The notes under the pieces were generated by a model. The model had not been told where the DNA came from and ran no database searches. It saw nothing but the letters and a program-made list of their open reading frames with translations. Of a stretch of 64,000 nucleotides of DNA, positions 12,168 to 22,407 are shown in pieces. Origin of the DNA: Beta vulgaris subsp. vulgaris (lineage: Eukaryota > Streptophyta > Magnoliopsida > Caryophyllales > Amaranthaceae); assembly GCF_026745355.1 (NCBI RefSeq), contig NC_079208.1, forward strand, positions 57,894,892-57,958,891, written 5' to 3'. The stretch's first letter is position 1, and each line of letters opens with the position of its first letter. The position numbers and the translations under genes were made by a program.

Positions 12168-12960
12168 TATTATGCCTGGGCTACGCTTCGGGTAAAAAAA
12201 AAATTATTTATTAATATTATAGATTAAGATGATACCACTAAATGTTATTTGGTCTAGTGGTTAAGACTTTTTTTTTTTTTTGAAAGAGAAATTTCATTAA
12301 TTGAAGGCCAAACGACATCTACAATAGATATTAAAGAAAAACAAGATACAATTAAACAAGGTTAAATTAAATTCGTCTTCGAAGAAACTATAATGAACCA
12401 GATCGAGCAATACAGCGCAGCCCCCTTGTATTTGCTGAATCAAACAACTATTGATGAGGAAGTCTATCATTCTGACATAGTTTGGGAAGAACATTCTTGA
12501 TCGAGCCATGTTAATCGCATCCGAAATTCCAATACCTTCATGTTGAGTTTTGAACTTCACCAATAAGAACAATTTCTCATACCTAAAAACAAAACAACCA
12601 CACTCACAACTCCCATATGGGAGAAGGATATCCCCACAACAGAGACTAAAAACCCCATAACACGGTTTGAAGAAATCTTATAAAGTGATACTAATTTATT
12701 CAACAAAACAAGAAAATAAACTAAAAACTGAAAATAAAAGGAAAAAGGGGGCTTACCATGGATGAAAGTATCCATGGCAGCCCCTAACTGATGAAGAAGG
12801 AGTAGGGGAGGCTAGGGTTTTAGAGAGAAAAAGAGAGAGAGGGAGATTCAATTCATAACGACGGAATATTAATAAAATAATATTTTCTAGTGGTTAAGAC
12901 TTTAGTATATGTTCTTGAGGTCTCGGGATCAAAACCTATACTACGCAAATAATGCGTGCG
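12168..12960 (+). repeat. Dispersed repeat, copy B (related to 806-1340)
   Basis: It carries the same ordered landmarks as copy A: TTATTATGCCTGGGCT, TTATTAATAT, then TAGTGGTTAAGACTTT, then AGTATATGTTCTTGAGGTCT and ATCAAAACCTATA. The last blocks resemble RNA polymerase III A and B boxes, so part of the repeat may be tRNA-derived. A retroposon splits this copy at 12271. The full right end is not defined. Confidence 0.6.
12271..12885 (-). mobile_element. Poly(A) non-LTR retroposon with 18-bp target-site duplication
   Basis: The 615 bp insert is bounded by the identical 18-mer TCTAGTGGTTAAGACTTT (12253-12270 and 12886-12903). On the minus strand it starts with a CT-rich leader containing AAACCCTAGCC, has an ATG next to a short palindrome (ATGGATAC...ATCCATGG, near 12760-12775), and ends with AATGAAATTTCTCTTTC and a poly(A) run. 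These are hallmarks of target-primed reverse transcription. No reverse transcriptase is encoded, so it is a short or internally deleted LINE-type element. A relative lies at 59608-61221. Confidence 0.88.
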
Positions 12961-14560
12961 ATAACGAATGAAGTAGAAAACAAAATTAATTGAGTAGAGA
13001 AATTGTCTTTACATTTTATTTTCTCAAAAAACTGATGTTCAGTTTAAAGTCCTACTTTTCCCTCCTTTTTTCATTCAAATGAAACAGTTAGTTATCCTTT
13101 ATTTTCTTTTTTTCATTTTTCTAATTTTTGTGTCCCCCATGTGTTGCCTTATATAATAGAGATAGATTATAACTAAAAATGCTAAAGATTAAAGAAGCCA
13201 TTAGGTTATGCGCAAAAACAACGTTTCATTTAAAATAAAATAAAACGGAGGAAGTATTTTTTTCTAATTAAAATATTTATGTTTAAAATATCTCTTCACG
13301 TTCCAAAATCTGAAATGCCCACCTACACCTCACACGTGTAAGGTACTCATTCTTTGATCAGGACACATGTAAAGACTCCATTTGTTATTATTTGTTTTGT
13401 GTTTGTCAATCATAAGGCATATTATTGGTTGACGTGGCAAGTCTACTAGGTCATTAATTAGCATTAGCCGAGTCACATATTAGCATAACTAAGGTTGGTA
13501 ATGTTTATATGATGCAATTTTATGATGTGTTATCTCTACTTGAATTTTCCTTGATTTTTCTTTTTCTACGTATTTTGCTTAATTAAGCAAAACATAAAGA
13601 TGCTCAAATATAAAACATACAACAAATATAAGAAGTACCTAATTCTAGGTGTTCTTAGAAGTAATATAAACACTTCGAAATAATTTGGTTTGGATTCCAT
13701 TTACAAGTTTATCATATAACCCAGTATACTATGAGTATGGTATAACTAAGACTATTTTTTTTACTCATGATCATTTAAAATAATCACAATGAGCAAAATG
13801 CACTTAAAAAAAAGTTTCAAATGAGCAAAATTTAGTCGAAAGGTATATGAGGTGTCCAGACCCGACTGGGCCGGTAAACTGGAATATATTTTTTTGGACC
13901 AGGATCGTAGTTTTTGTCAGATCGAAATTTTTCCAGTTCGGTCCGGATTTGGACCTGTTAGACTGGAATTTGATTTATTTTTTTTTGAAAAAAAATCTTT
14001 TTTAAAAAAATTTATACATATTTATAAAATATATACACTAAAATTTATTAATCAGAACAACAATAAAAGTTAATAAATAGTAAGTTTTTAGCCTTCAAAC
14101 TTTCTAACTTTGAGTTTTTTTAATCGTAAACACAGAAATTTCATTCCACCTGTACGGGTTGAAATTTTCCGGTTTCAAACCAAAAACCCGAAATCGTGAT
14201 TTTCGACAAACCGAGGACCAGAATAGAATTCTCGGTCCGGTCCAATCCGCAAAATTTTGATCCAATTCTACACTTTACACACTCCTATCGACTATCGTGC
14301 ACAATGTATATCGTGATCTATAATAAATAAACTTAATTTAATGAATTTCGAGATTATATAATCATAATTCAATTTTGATTAACTACCCACCTCTTGTAGG
14401 TGGCCAAAATGTGTGAGATTGAAGAGTGGAAGTGATATGATAAAAGTCCAAAACAATACTAAGAAAATAAGAAAAAGGGAGGGAAAAGAAATCATTTATA
14501 TCCATGAAACTTCCATCCTTTTCTTTCAGTTAACGGCTAAACCCCATTCTTCAGTTTTTC
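12961..14560. other. AT-rich spacer with a possible degraded MITE
   Basis: No gene is supported. At about 13847-14288 a block begins GAGGTGTCCAGACCCG and ends TTTACACACTCC, with CCGGT/GGTCCGGTCC-type motifs inside. It may be an old inverted-repeat element, but no target-site duplication was found. Confidence 0.4.
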
Positions 14561-14568
14561 TATATAAA
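14561..14568 (+). promoter_or_regulatory. TATA box of the HAD-family gene
   Basis: TATATAAA lies about 560 bp upstream of the ATG. It is followed by a pyrimidine-rich leader (about 14590-14679) that ends at a consensus donor CTG|GTATGT. The second leader exon begins at 15106 after TTTGCAG, so the 5' UTR is split by a 426 bp intron (14680-15105). Confidence 0.65.
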
Positions 14569-15120
14569 CCACCATTATTAGACTCATTGAATTCCTCCCT
14601 TCCTTCTCTTTATAACTCTAACTTCTTCATTTTCTCTCTCTTCATCTTCTTTTTCCTTCTTTCCGACTTTTCAGATCTGGTATGTACTCTTATCATTCTT
14701 GTTTTTTTTTCTTTCCATACAAATTTTTCTTCATTGTTGAAAATTCTATAGATTATAATTTTCCCCATTTTTACTTTTGGTAAAATGCCATGATAATTTA
14801 ATATTCTTCGCTTAAATTCTATCATTATATGGGATTCTAGTATAAGGGTTTCACCAATTTTTTGGTGTTCTTTTTTCTAAAAATTGGATTTTTGTTTTTA
14901 GTTTTATGGGATTATGATGTTGGTTTTGGTTAATGTATTTTTTGATTTGAGAAAGTTTAGTTCTTTGTTCTTATTAGTATTTTCTGAATATTGATATGTT
15001 TTTCTTTTTTAAAGAAAAGAAGGCAACTTTTTTTTTTTCTGAGGAATTTGTATATGTTTATGTTGAAGTTTGTTTGATTTTGAGAAAAACTTGGTATATT
15101 TGCAGATTTAATTAGTGATA

Positions 15121-18100
15121 ATGGATTACGAATTGGATCACAGAAACCAACATGCTTCAAATTCCAAATATGACTGCCTTTTATTTGGTAACATTTTCTA
15201 CATTCAATTTTTGTATTTGTGTAATATTTAATAGCCATTTTTTTCTAATCAATAATGATCATTTAAATTAAAAATTTGTTTGTTTTTCAGATCTTGATGA
15301 TACCCTTTATCCTGTAAGTTCTGGAATTGCTGCTCATTGCTCCAAAAACATTCAGGGTACATTCTTGATTTTTCTTATATAAAAGAGAAGCGTTTCATTT
15401 ATTTTAGAACGAGGAAGTATAACTTTCTCTAATTGTTTCATTTTGTTATTTCTCCTTTTTGATATTTAACTTGATAAAATGAAGAGATTGGTAAAGCTTC
15501 ATTCATTCCATACAAATGCCGTAGCATATTTATACAAGCCTACAGCTAACTATGAGAGAAGAATATTCTACAAAGTATAGAAACAAAGATTACAAGTGAT
15601 TACATAGGATTGATATCAAAGATATTATACAGAATAATTGCTAAGCATTACTAGAATATTCTAGTACTCTATATGCACTCTATATGAGCTGCCAAGATAT
15701 CCAAAGATATAGTTGACTTATGATCAACGTATATCTTCATCATGCCCCGCAAGATGGACGGCCTCGGGTAAGTCCAATCTTGGACAACAGCATGGCGAGA
15801 CGACGACGCGCAAGGGGCTTCGTAAGAGCATCAGCTAGCTGATCATCATTAACAACTCTAGTGACACGAAGTGATCCTTCTTGTACCTTTTCTCGAATGA
15901 AATAAAAATCAATACCAAGGTGCTTCATACGTGAGTGAAACACGGGATTAGCAGCTAGGTTGGTGGCTCCAATATTATCACAGTAGATGGTTGGCGTCGA
16001 GGTAGGCGAGAGACCCAATTCCGTGAGTACATTGCTTAGCCATGTGAGTTCCGCCGCGGTTTGTGCAACAGACCTGTACTCTGCTTCAGTGGAGGATCGA
16101 GCTACGGAACGTTGTTTCTTGGAGCTCCAAGAGATGGGATTGCGACCAAGGTATAAATGTAAGCACCATACTAATGAAGTCATCCTTATCACTGCCAATC
16201 ATCGGCGGAAAAGGCATGCAAGGTGGGAGGAGAGTTGTGATAGAAGTTGAGACCATGAGACAAGGTGCCTTTGAGGTATCGAAGGAGGCGTTTAAGAGCG
16301 AGCCAATGAGTGGAGGTGGGACGATGCATGAACTGAGATAGTTTGTTCACAGTAAAGGCAACGTCGGGTCGGGTTAAGCCAAGATATTGTAAACTTCCTA
16401 CTAAGGTGCGGTACTCAGTAGGATTATCAAGGGAGGTACCAGACTGAAGAGTGAGAGTGGAGTTGGTTTCCATGGGAGTAGTGACGGGTTTAGCATCAAG
16501 CATGTTGGCTCGAGTGAGAAGGTCAGTAGTATATTTGCGTTGGCTTAGAAATATACCACTAGGGGTGGGCTGTACTTCTACTCCAAGAAAGTAGGAGAGG
16601 GAGCCTAAGTCTTGAGAGAGAAACGAGCTCCAAGATTATGAATGAAGGTAGACACAGTAGATGGGCAAGCACCAGTGACGATTATATCGTCGACATAAAC
16701 TAGTACATAGAGAGGTTTATGGCCTTTGAGGAAAAATAAGGAGGTATCGGAGAGAGAGTTTGTGAAACCAACACCTATGAGATAATTTCGAAGCTCGGTG
16801 TACCAAGCACGGGGTGCTTGTTTGAGCCCATAGATGGCTTTTCGCAGCCGACAAACATGATGAGGTTTGTGGGGGTCGACAAAACCAGGAGGTTGTGCCA
16901 TGAAAACATCATCTTGGAGGGTGCCCTGCAAAAATGCATCATTTATATCAAGTTGACGCAAAGGCCAACGGTTAGTAGTAGCAACACTTAAAATAAGGCG
17001 CACGGTGGCAGGTTTAATCACCGGGGAAAAAGTTTCGGTATAGTCAAGACCGGGTCTTTGGTGAAAGCCCTTGGCGACGAGCCGAGCTTTGTGTTTTTGT
17101 AGAGAACCATCAGAGTTATATTTGGTCCTAAAAACCCATTTACACCCAACTATATTTTGTGAAGGTGAAGGAGAAACAAGTTCCCACGTACCATTTTTTG
17201 GAGAGCATCATATTGGGTCTGCATGGCAGCTTTCCATGTTGGATCATTCAAGGCTTGTTTGGTAGTATTGGGTTCAACGTGGGAAAGTTGAGCATGCAGG
17301 TTAAGTTTTTGGATGGGTTTGTAGATACGGTTGGAGGCTCGGGTTTGGTAGGGGTGTGGAGGGGTGTGGTGGAGTGGAGTGGTGAGGTGGGGAAGTGGGG
17401 CGGTGAAGGGGGGTTGGTAGTGGAACATGAGAGGGAGCTGGGGAGAGGAGAGAGGGGGGGAAGAGATGGCGGGTGAGTGATTAGCAGGAGGTGAGGGAGG
17501 AGTAGGAGATGGCGGGGGAGTGTGGGGAGGGGGGTGAGGCGTGGCTGGTGTTATTATGGGACAGGAGAATGTGCACCACTCATCTATGGTGGGGAGGAAG
17601 TGGTGGTGAACGAGGGGGGTTATGAGCAAAAGGGAAGGTGGTCTCGATAAAGCGGACGTGCCGTGATGAGTAGAGGCGATTGGTGGTGATGTTTAGGCAA
17701 AGGTATGAGTGTTGGGTAGGTGAGTAGCCAACAAAAACACACTCGGCGGAGCGAGGTTGTAGTTTGTGTGTAGTGTAAGGACGTAGCCATGGGAAGCAAA
17801 GACTACCAAAGCTACGTAGGTGAGCATATTTAGGAGTTTCACCAAAAAGTTTAAAGTATGGTGAATGATTTTGTAGAGTAGCAGTAGGCATACGGTTTAT
17901 CAAATAAGTTGCTGTTTGGAAGGCATATGGCCAGTAGATAAGAGGTATGGAAGCATGGGATAGTAAGGCTAGGCTTGTTTCGGTGATGTGACGATGACGC
18001 CGTTCCGCATACCCATTGTGTTCGGGAGTGTGGGGAGGCGAGGTGAGATGACGAATGCCATTTGTAGCTAAGTAGGGATCGAGTTTCTCAAATTCACCAC

Positions 18101-21100
18101 CATTATCGGAATATAGGGTGAGAATGGGGCGACTAAATTGCTTTTCAACATAGGCTTTAAATTTGAGAAAGATAGATTCCGTGTCGGATTTTTTTTTAAG
18201 TGGAAATAACCATGTAAATTTTGTAAAATGATCAACAAAAATTACGTAGTATTTGTAGCCATCAATAGAATAAATGGGAGATGACCATACATCACTAAAA
18301 ATGACCTCTAAGGGTACAGTAGTGGTGAGAGAAGAAGTAGTAAAGGGAAGTTTGTGACTTTTATTGATATGACAAGAGTTACATGGAGAATCTAAAAATT
18401 TAGGAAGAGCTAAAGAAGATAACATTTTATTGAGAGTAGATGTAGAGGGATGACCAAGGCGGTGGTGCCAGTCAATAGTCTTGGTGGTGGTGGAGAGAAT
18501 CATTGGAGAAGTGGTGGTTGGCCATTGGTAAACTCCATCCTTAGTTAAGCCTGTGAGGAGGGTTGCCCCCGTCATTGGATCCTTGACACAAAAAGAAGTG
18601 GGTGAGAACTCAACAATAACATTATTATCTAAGCAAAGTTGAGATATGGAAATGATATTTTTGTGCATAGAGGGAACATATAAAACGTTATTGAGAGTAA
18701 ATGAATGATGAGGAGTAGAGAGATGAGCTAAACCAGTGTGGGAGATAGCTAGACCCGAACCATCACCAATGACAATTTCGTCAGTACCATCATAGGGGTA
18801 GTGAAGTGAAAGGTTGGCGAGATCGGACGTAACATGGTGGGAGGCACCGCTATCAAGGAGCCATGAGGGGGAGGTGGCAGTAGAGGAGGGGGCTATGGCC
18901 GTGTGAACTTGAGGTGGATGGTCAGTAGTGCGGGTGGGGCGAGGGGGTGGGCGAATAGAGGGATGTAAGTCCTTGAAGGTGGGACAAAAGGTGAGAGTAT
19001 GGCCTTGGATATTGCACCATTGACAGCGCCCCTTGAAAGGATTCCGAGGGTTTTGGTTTGGAGTAGACGTGGAGGAAGTCTTGGAGGAGGAGTGAGTGGA
19101 GTGAGAACGTTGGTAGGTGGGGCGAGTGGTGGTGGAGTGAGCCACGGCAGGGAAGGGCAGGGATGTGGGGCCATTTTTTGCAAGTTCCATTTCCTTGCGA
19201 ATGAGTTTCTCATTTAATTCGTCAAATGATATGGGGGTTTCACGGGCTTGAACGGCTTCAGTGAGGGGTTTATAGTCTTCACTAAGACCATCAAGAATAT
19301 GGTCAGTGAGGTCTTCAGGGTCAAGAGGGGCACCAAGGAGGGCTAGTTCATCAACTATGCGACGGGCTTTGTGCATATAGTCTTCAATGGAAGAAGAGCC
19401 TTTGGTGATATTTTTAAGTTGAGATTTTAGTTGTTTAATATGACCACGGGAAGGTTTGGCATATGTGTGAGCGAGGATGTCCCACGCCTCCTTAGAGGTA
19501 CGAGCGCGGGAAATGAGAGGGCCAAGAGAAGGGGAGAGCGTGCCTACAATAGCACCAAAAAGTAGCTTATCTTGACGGATCCAAGTAACATGGGCGGGGT
19601 TAAGAGTAGATTGGCCATCATCATTGACAATTTTGGCAGGAGGGGTAGTGGAGGAACCATCAATAAATTGGTGGAGATCATAACCAATGAGAAGGGCCTC
19701 AAGTTGAGCCTTCCAAATAATATAGTTGGAGGAGGTGAGTTTCTGAACGGATTGAGCGTTCATGACAATAAGGGGTTTGGAGGGCTCGGTAATGTTGGTG
19801 AGTGAATGGGAGTCAGGCGCCATAGTGGGGTGGGAAAAAAAAAAATTAGGCTTGGTTAAATCGTGGCTGAGATACCATGAAGAGATTGGTAAAGCTTCAT
19901 TCATTCCATACAAATGCCGTAGCATATTTATACAAGCCTACAGCTAACTATGAGAGAAGAATATTCTACAAAGTATAGAAACAAAGATTACAAGTGATTA
20001 CATAGGATTGATATCAAAGATATTATACAGAATATATTGCTAAGCATTACTGAGAATATTCTAGTACTCTATATGCACTCTATATGAGCTGCCAAGATAT
20101 CCAAAGATATAGTTGACTTATGATCAACGTATATCTTCATCATAAAATTGATAATAAATGTCTTGTTGATAATTTTCTAGGGTACATGATTGAACAACTT
20201 GATATAGATGAAAGTAAAGTTCCTGATATGTGTTATGTTCTGTACAAGTATTATGGAACTACAATGGCTGGTCTTAGGGTATGTCTTAAGTCATTTTTTC
20301 TTTTCATTTCATTTTTGGGACAACTTTTTTGTTAGTATTTCACCATTTTTGATCTTGATCATTTGTGATTTTCTTGTCACCAGGCTATTGGGTATAATTT
20401 CGACTATGATCACTATCACAGGTACTGTTTAAGTATGGCTGTTAGTAATAGATTGCATTGATTTAGGGTAGGTTTTTGTTCAACTAATTTTGACTTATCA
20501 GTAATTAGTTTATAACTTATCGGAGTTTATCTGGGCGTTTCTACTTTTCTGAAATAGGTTGAAATAAGTTGAATAGAACACGATATTAAACTGATTGAGT
20601 GATTTCTGCTATATTGTTTTCTGGGACCGAAATTCACTTTGATTGCATATATTTGTGGTTTGCAGTTTGGTTCATGGCAAGTTACCATATGATTTGCTAA
20701 AACCTGATCTTGTTTTGAGGAATCTATTACTCAGTCTCCCAATTCGCAAAATGGTATTTGTGATCTTGTTCTCAAAACTTGAAGAGAGAGGATTTTTGTT
20801 CAGATTTGTTCACATCATATTTGTGGGTGGTGTTTGCAGATTTTCACTAATTCTGATGAGCGTCATGCTGCTGAGGTTCTGCATAGGTTGGGTTTAGAGG
20901 ATTGTTTTGAAAGGATTATCTGTTTTGAGACGCTAAATTCCTCTGACAAGAGCGCGAATGTTGATGAAGAGAATGCTCCTGCTGTTGAAAACTCAGACTT
21001 GCAGAGCTCGATTTCTAGCCCTGAAATTTTCAACATCATGGAATATCAACCTAGTTCTGGTGTAACCCTTCCACCAACACCTGTTGTTTGTAAACCCTTT

Positions 21101-21549
21101 GAAACATCATTCGAACAAACTTTTAAACTAGCTGGAATTGATCCTCAACGAACAGTGAGTTCATTTTTTAGATCGCTTTTGTGCTTGTCTCTATCAAGCT
21201 ATAATTTGGTTCTATTAACATAATGACATAATTGCTGGAATGGCAGCTGTTCTTTGATGACAGTGTTCGTAATATCAGTGCTGGTAAAAAACTGGGTCTT
21301 CATACTGTTTTGGTGAGTTCGATTTTCATCTAAATATGGCGAATGTGATGTTGCTAATATATTGTTTAGAGTTGGTTAATATTTGTTCTTGGTTTTAAAT
21401 CACAGGTAGGAAAATCTGAAAGATCAACTGGAGCAGATTATGCTTTGGAAAGCATTCACAATATTAAAGAAGCATTTCCAGAGTTGTTGGAAGCTGATGA
21501 AAGATTGGAGAATGTCAGTTACCCTCAAAAGATTGCAGTGGAGGCCTAA
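15121..21549 (+). CDS. HAD-superfamily hydrolase, SDT1-like pyrimidine 5'-nucleotidase
   Basis: Mg-dependent HAD phosphatase related to yeast Sdt1 and plant 'suppressor of disruption of TFIIS-like' proteins, which dephosphorylate pyrimidine nucleotides or similar small phosphates. Eight coding exons join in phase: 15121-15187, 15291-15356, 20181-20278, 20384-20421, 20666-20753, 20840-21154, 21247-21312, 21406-21549, giving 293 aa. HAD motif I is DLDDTLYP (from residue ~23, nucleophile and acid Asp); motif II is IFTNSD (~120); the motif III Lys is probably in KPFETSFE; motif IV is LFFDDSVRN (DD ~228-229). All catalytic residues are present. The intron after the second coding exon is 4,824 bp because a copia element sits in it antisense; without it the intron would be ~155 bp. 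The exact substrate is unproven. Confidence 0.92.
15480..15742 (-). repeat. 3' LTR of copia element (element orientation)
   Basis: 263 bp, TG...CA bounded, nearly identical to 19878-20142. The C-terminal RNase H frame ends at its inner edge (stop at 15740-15742). Confidence 0.93.
15740..19823 (-). pseudogene. copia gag-pol polyprotein interrupted by frameshifts
   Basis: The likely start is the ATG at 19823-19821 (MAPDSHS). Gag has a CX2CX4HX4C knuckle ([14 protein letters not shown]). Protease has LLDSGASHH. Integrase has HHRLGHP...[10 protein letters not shown] and a YSDNGGEFE segment. RT has YVDDIIVTG, and RNase H has [12 protein letters not shown]. The frame changes near 17600-17625 (G-run), 17195 (short A/T homopolymer), 16610 and 16200. 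Each break looks like a single-base indel and the adjacent frame resumes the homology at once. As written it cannot make one polyprotein. Assembly errors or true decay are both possible. Confidence 0.88.
19866..19877 (-). promoter_or_regulatory. tRNA-iMet-type primer-binding site of the copia element
   Basis: The minus strand reads TGGTATCTCAGC immediately inside the 5' LTR. It differs slightly from the common TGGTATCAGAGC found in the second copia element at 53189-53200. Confidence 0.75.
19878..20142 (-). repeat. 5' LTR of copia element (element orientation)
   Basis: 265 bp. It matches 15480-15742 except for two extra single bases (in AGAATATATTGC and ACTGAGAATATTC). Confidence 0.93.
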
Positions 21550-22407
21550 CTTAACTTTGTGAATGCAAAATGAACTAGTTAAATCTTTTCTGTTTCTGAT
21601 TTTACTAACTTGATGTCCTGTTAAATGTGCCTACTCGGCTGAACACCCCTAAAAAACAACTATATGGATGTAAAGTAGTTCTTGCATTTGCTCTGATAGC
21701 CTTTTTCGCGCAATGTATTACTATTAGATGTACTGGAAACTTGGAAATGTAAAAATGTATTCGCGACTTTGAATCTATGATTTCAAAAGTTGAATTATGT
21801 GAGTGGCGTTTGATGACTCGTATGGAATGACGAACAGGAACTATGAAGCATTCTTGAAATGGATGTCTTATTTGTTATGATGTTGCATAAGACGTGGGAC
21901 AAAGTCGAAAACATTAAGTTAAGATCCTGTTCTTCCACTTTCCGTGGCGCTTAAGTTCCATTGGCTGGTCTTAGGCTGGCTTTCGCCACTTCTGAGAGGA
22001 AAACTTGAAGATGGTAACAACAATCACTAACTCGATCCCAAAGTCTTAGGCAACATTTCTAAATCTAATCTGGTCAGGAATATATCATACCATTCTTACC
22101 ATTACAAAAGATTCAATCCTCTAGCTTTGGAACAAGATACAAAACATACAAATAAAATGGACTCATTTAATTGAGTCATAGTTTTGGTGCTAAAGCTGAC
22201 AAAATAATAGAGTGAATGGAAACTAAAGTCACAGATTGCTTGTATGCCAATCCTTCTAACCATTAACCAATTTGAAAAGTATCATCCAGCCAACAAGATC
22301 ATTAGCCTATCATTGCAAGTTACTGGTTAAGATCAATTTTTTTCTAGCTAAATGGCATCAAAAGAGGTCGAAGCCGACACAAGTATAAATGTATCCTCTT
22401 TCTAAGC
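21550..22407. other. Convergent 3' UTRs and spacer
   Basis: It holds the 3' UTR of the HAD gene (+) and that of UFD1 (-). The two genes converge here. No further gene is seen. Confidence 0.6.

Larger units (their letters stand above)
15480..20142 (-). mobile_element. Full-length Ty1/copia LTR retrotransposon in a host intron
   Basis: The two LTRs (15480-15742 and 19878-20142) are flanked by the 5-bp duplication TAAAA (15475-15479 and 20143-20147). On the minus strand the LTR starts TGATGAAGATA and ends CTCTTCA. The primer-binding site next to the right LTR reads TGGTATCTCAGCCACG, matching the initiator-Met tRNA type used by copia elements. The order Gag, protease, integrase, RT, RNase H defines copia. 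The LTRs differ only by two 1-bp indels by eye, so the insertion is young. The element is antisense to the host gene. Confidence 0.95.

Noticed and set aside
17071..19947. Several plus-strand open frames across the copia element
   Set aside because: They are antisense shadows of gag-pol; their compositions mirror the Pro/Ser/Thr-rich polyprotein and no domain is present.
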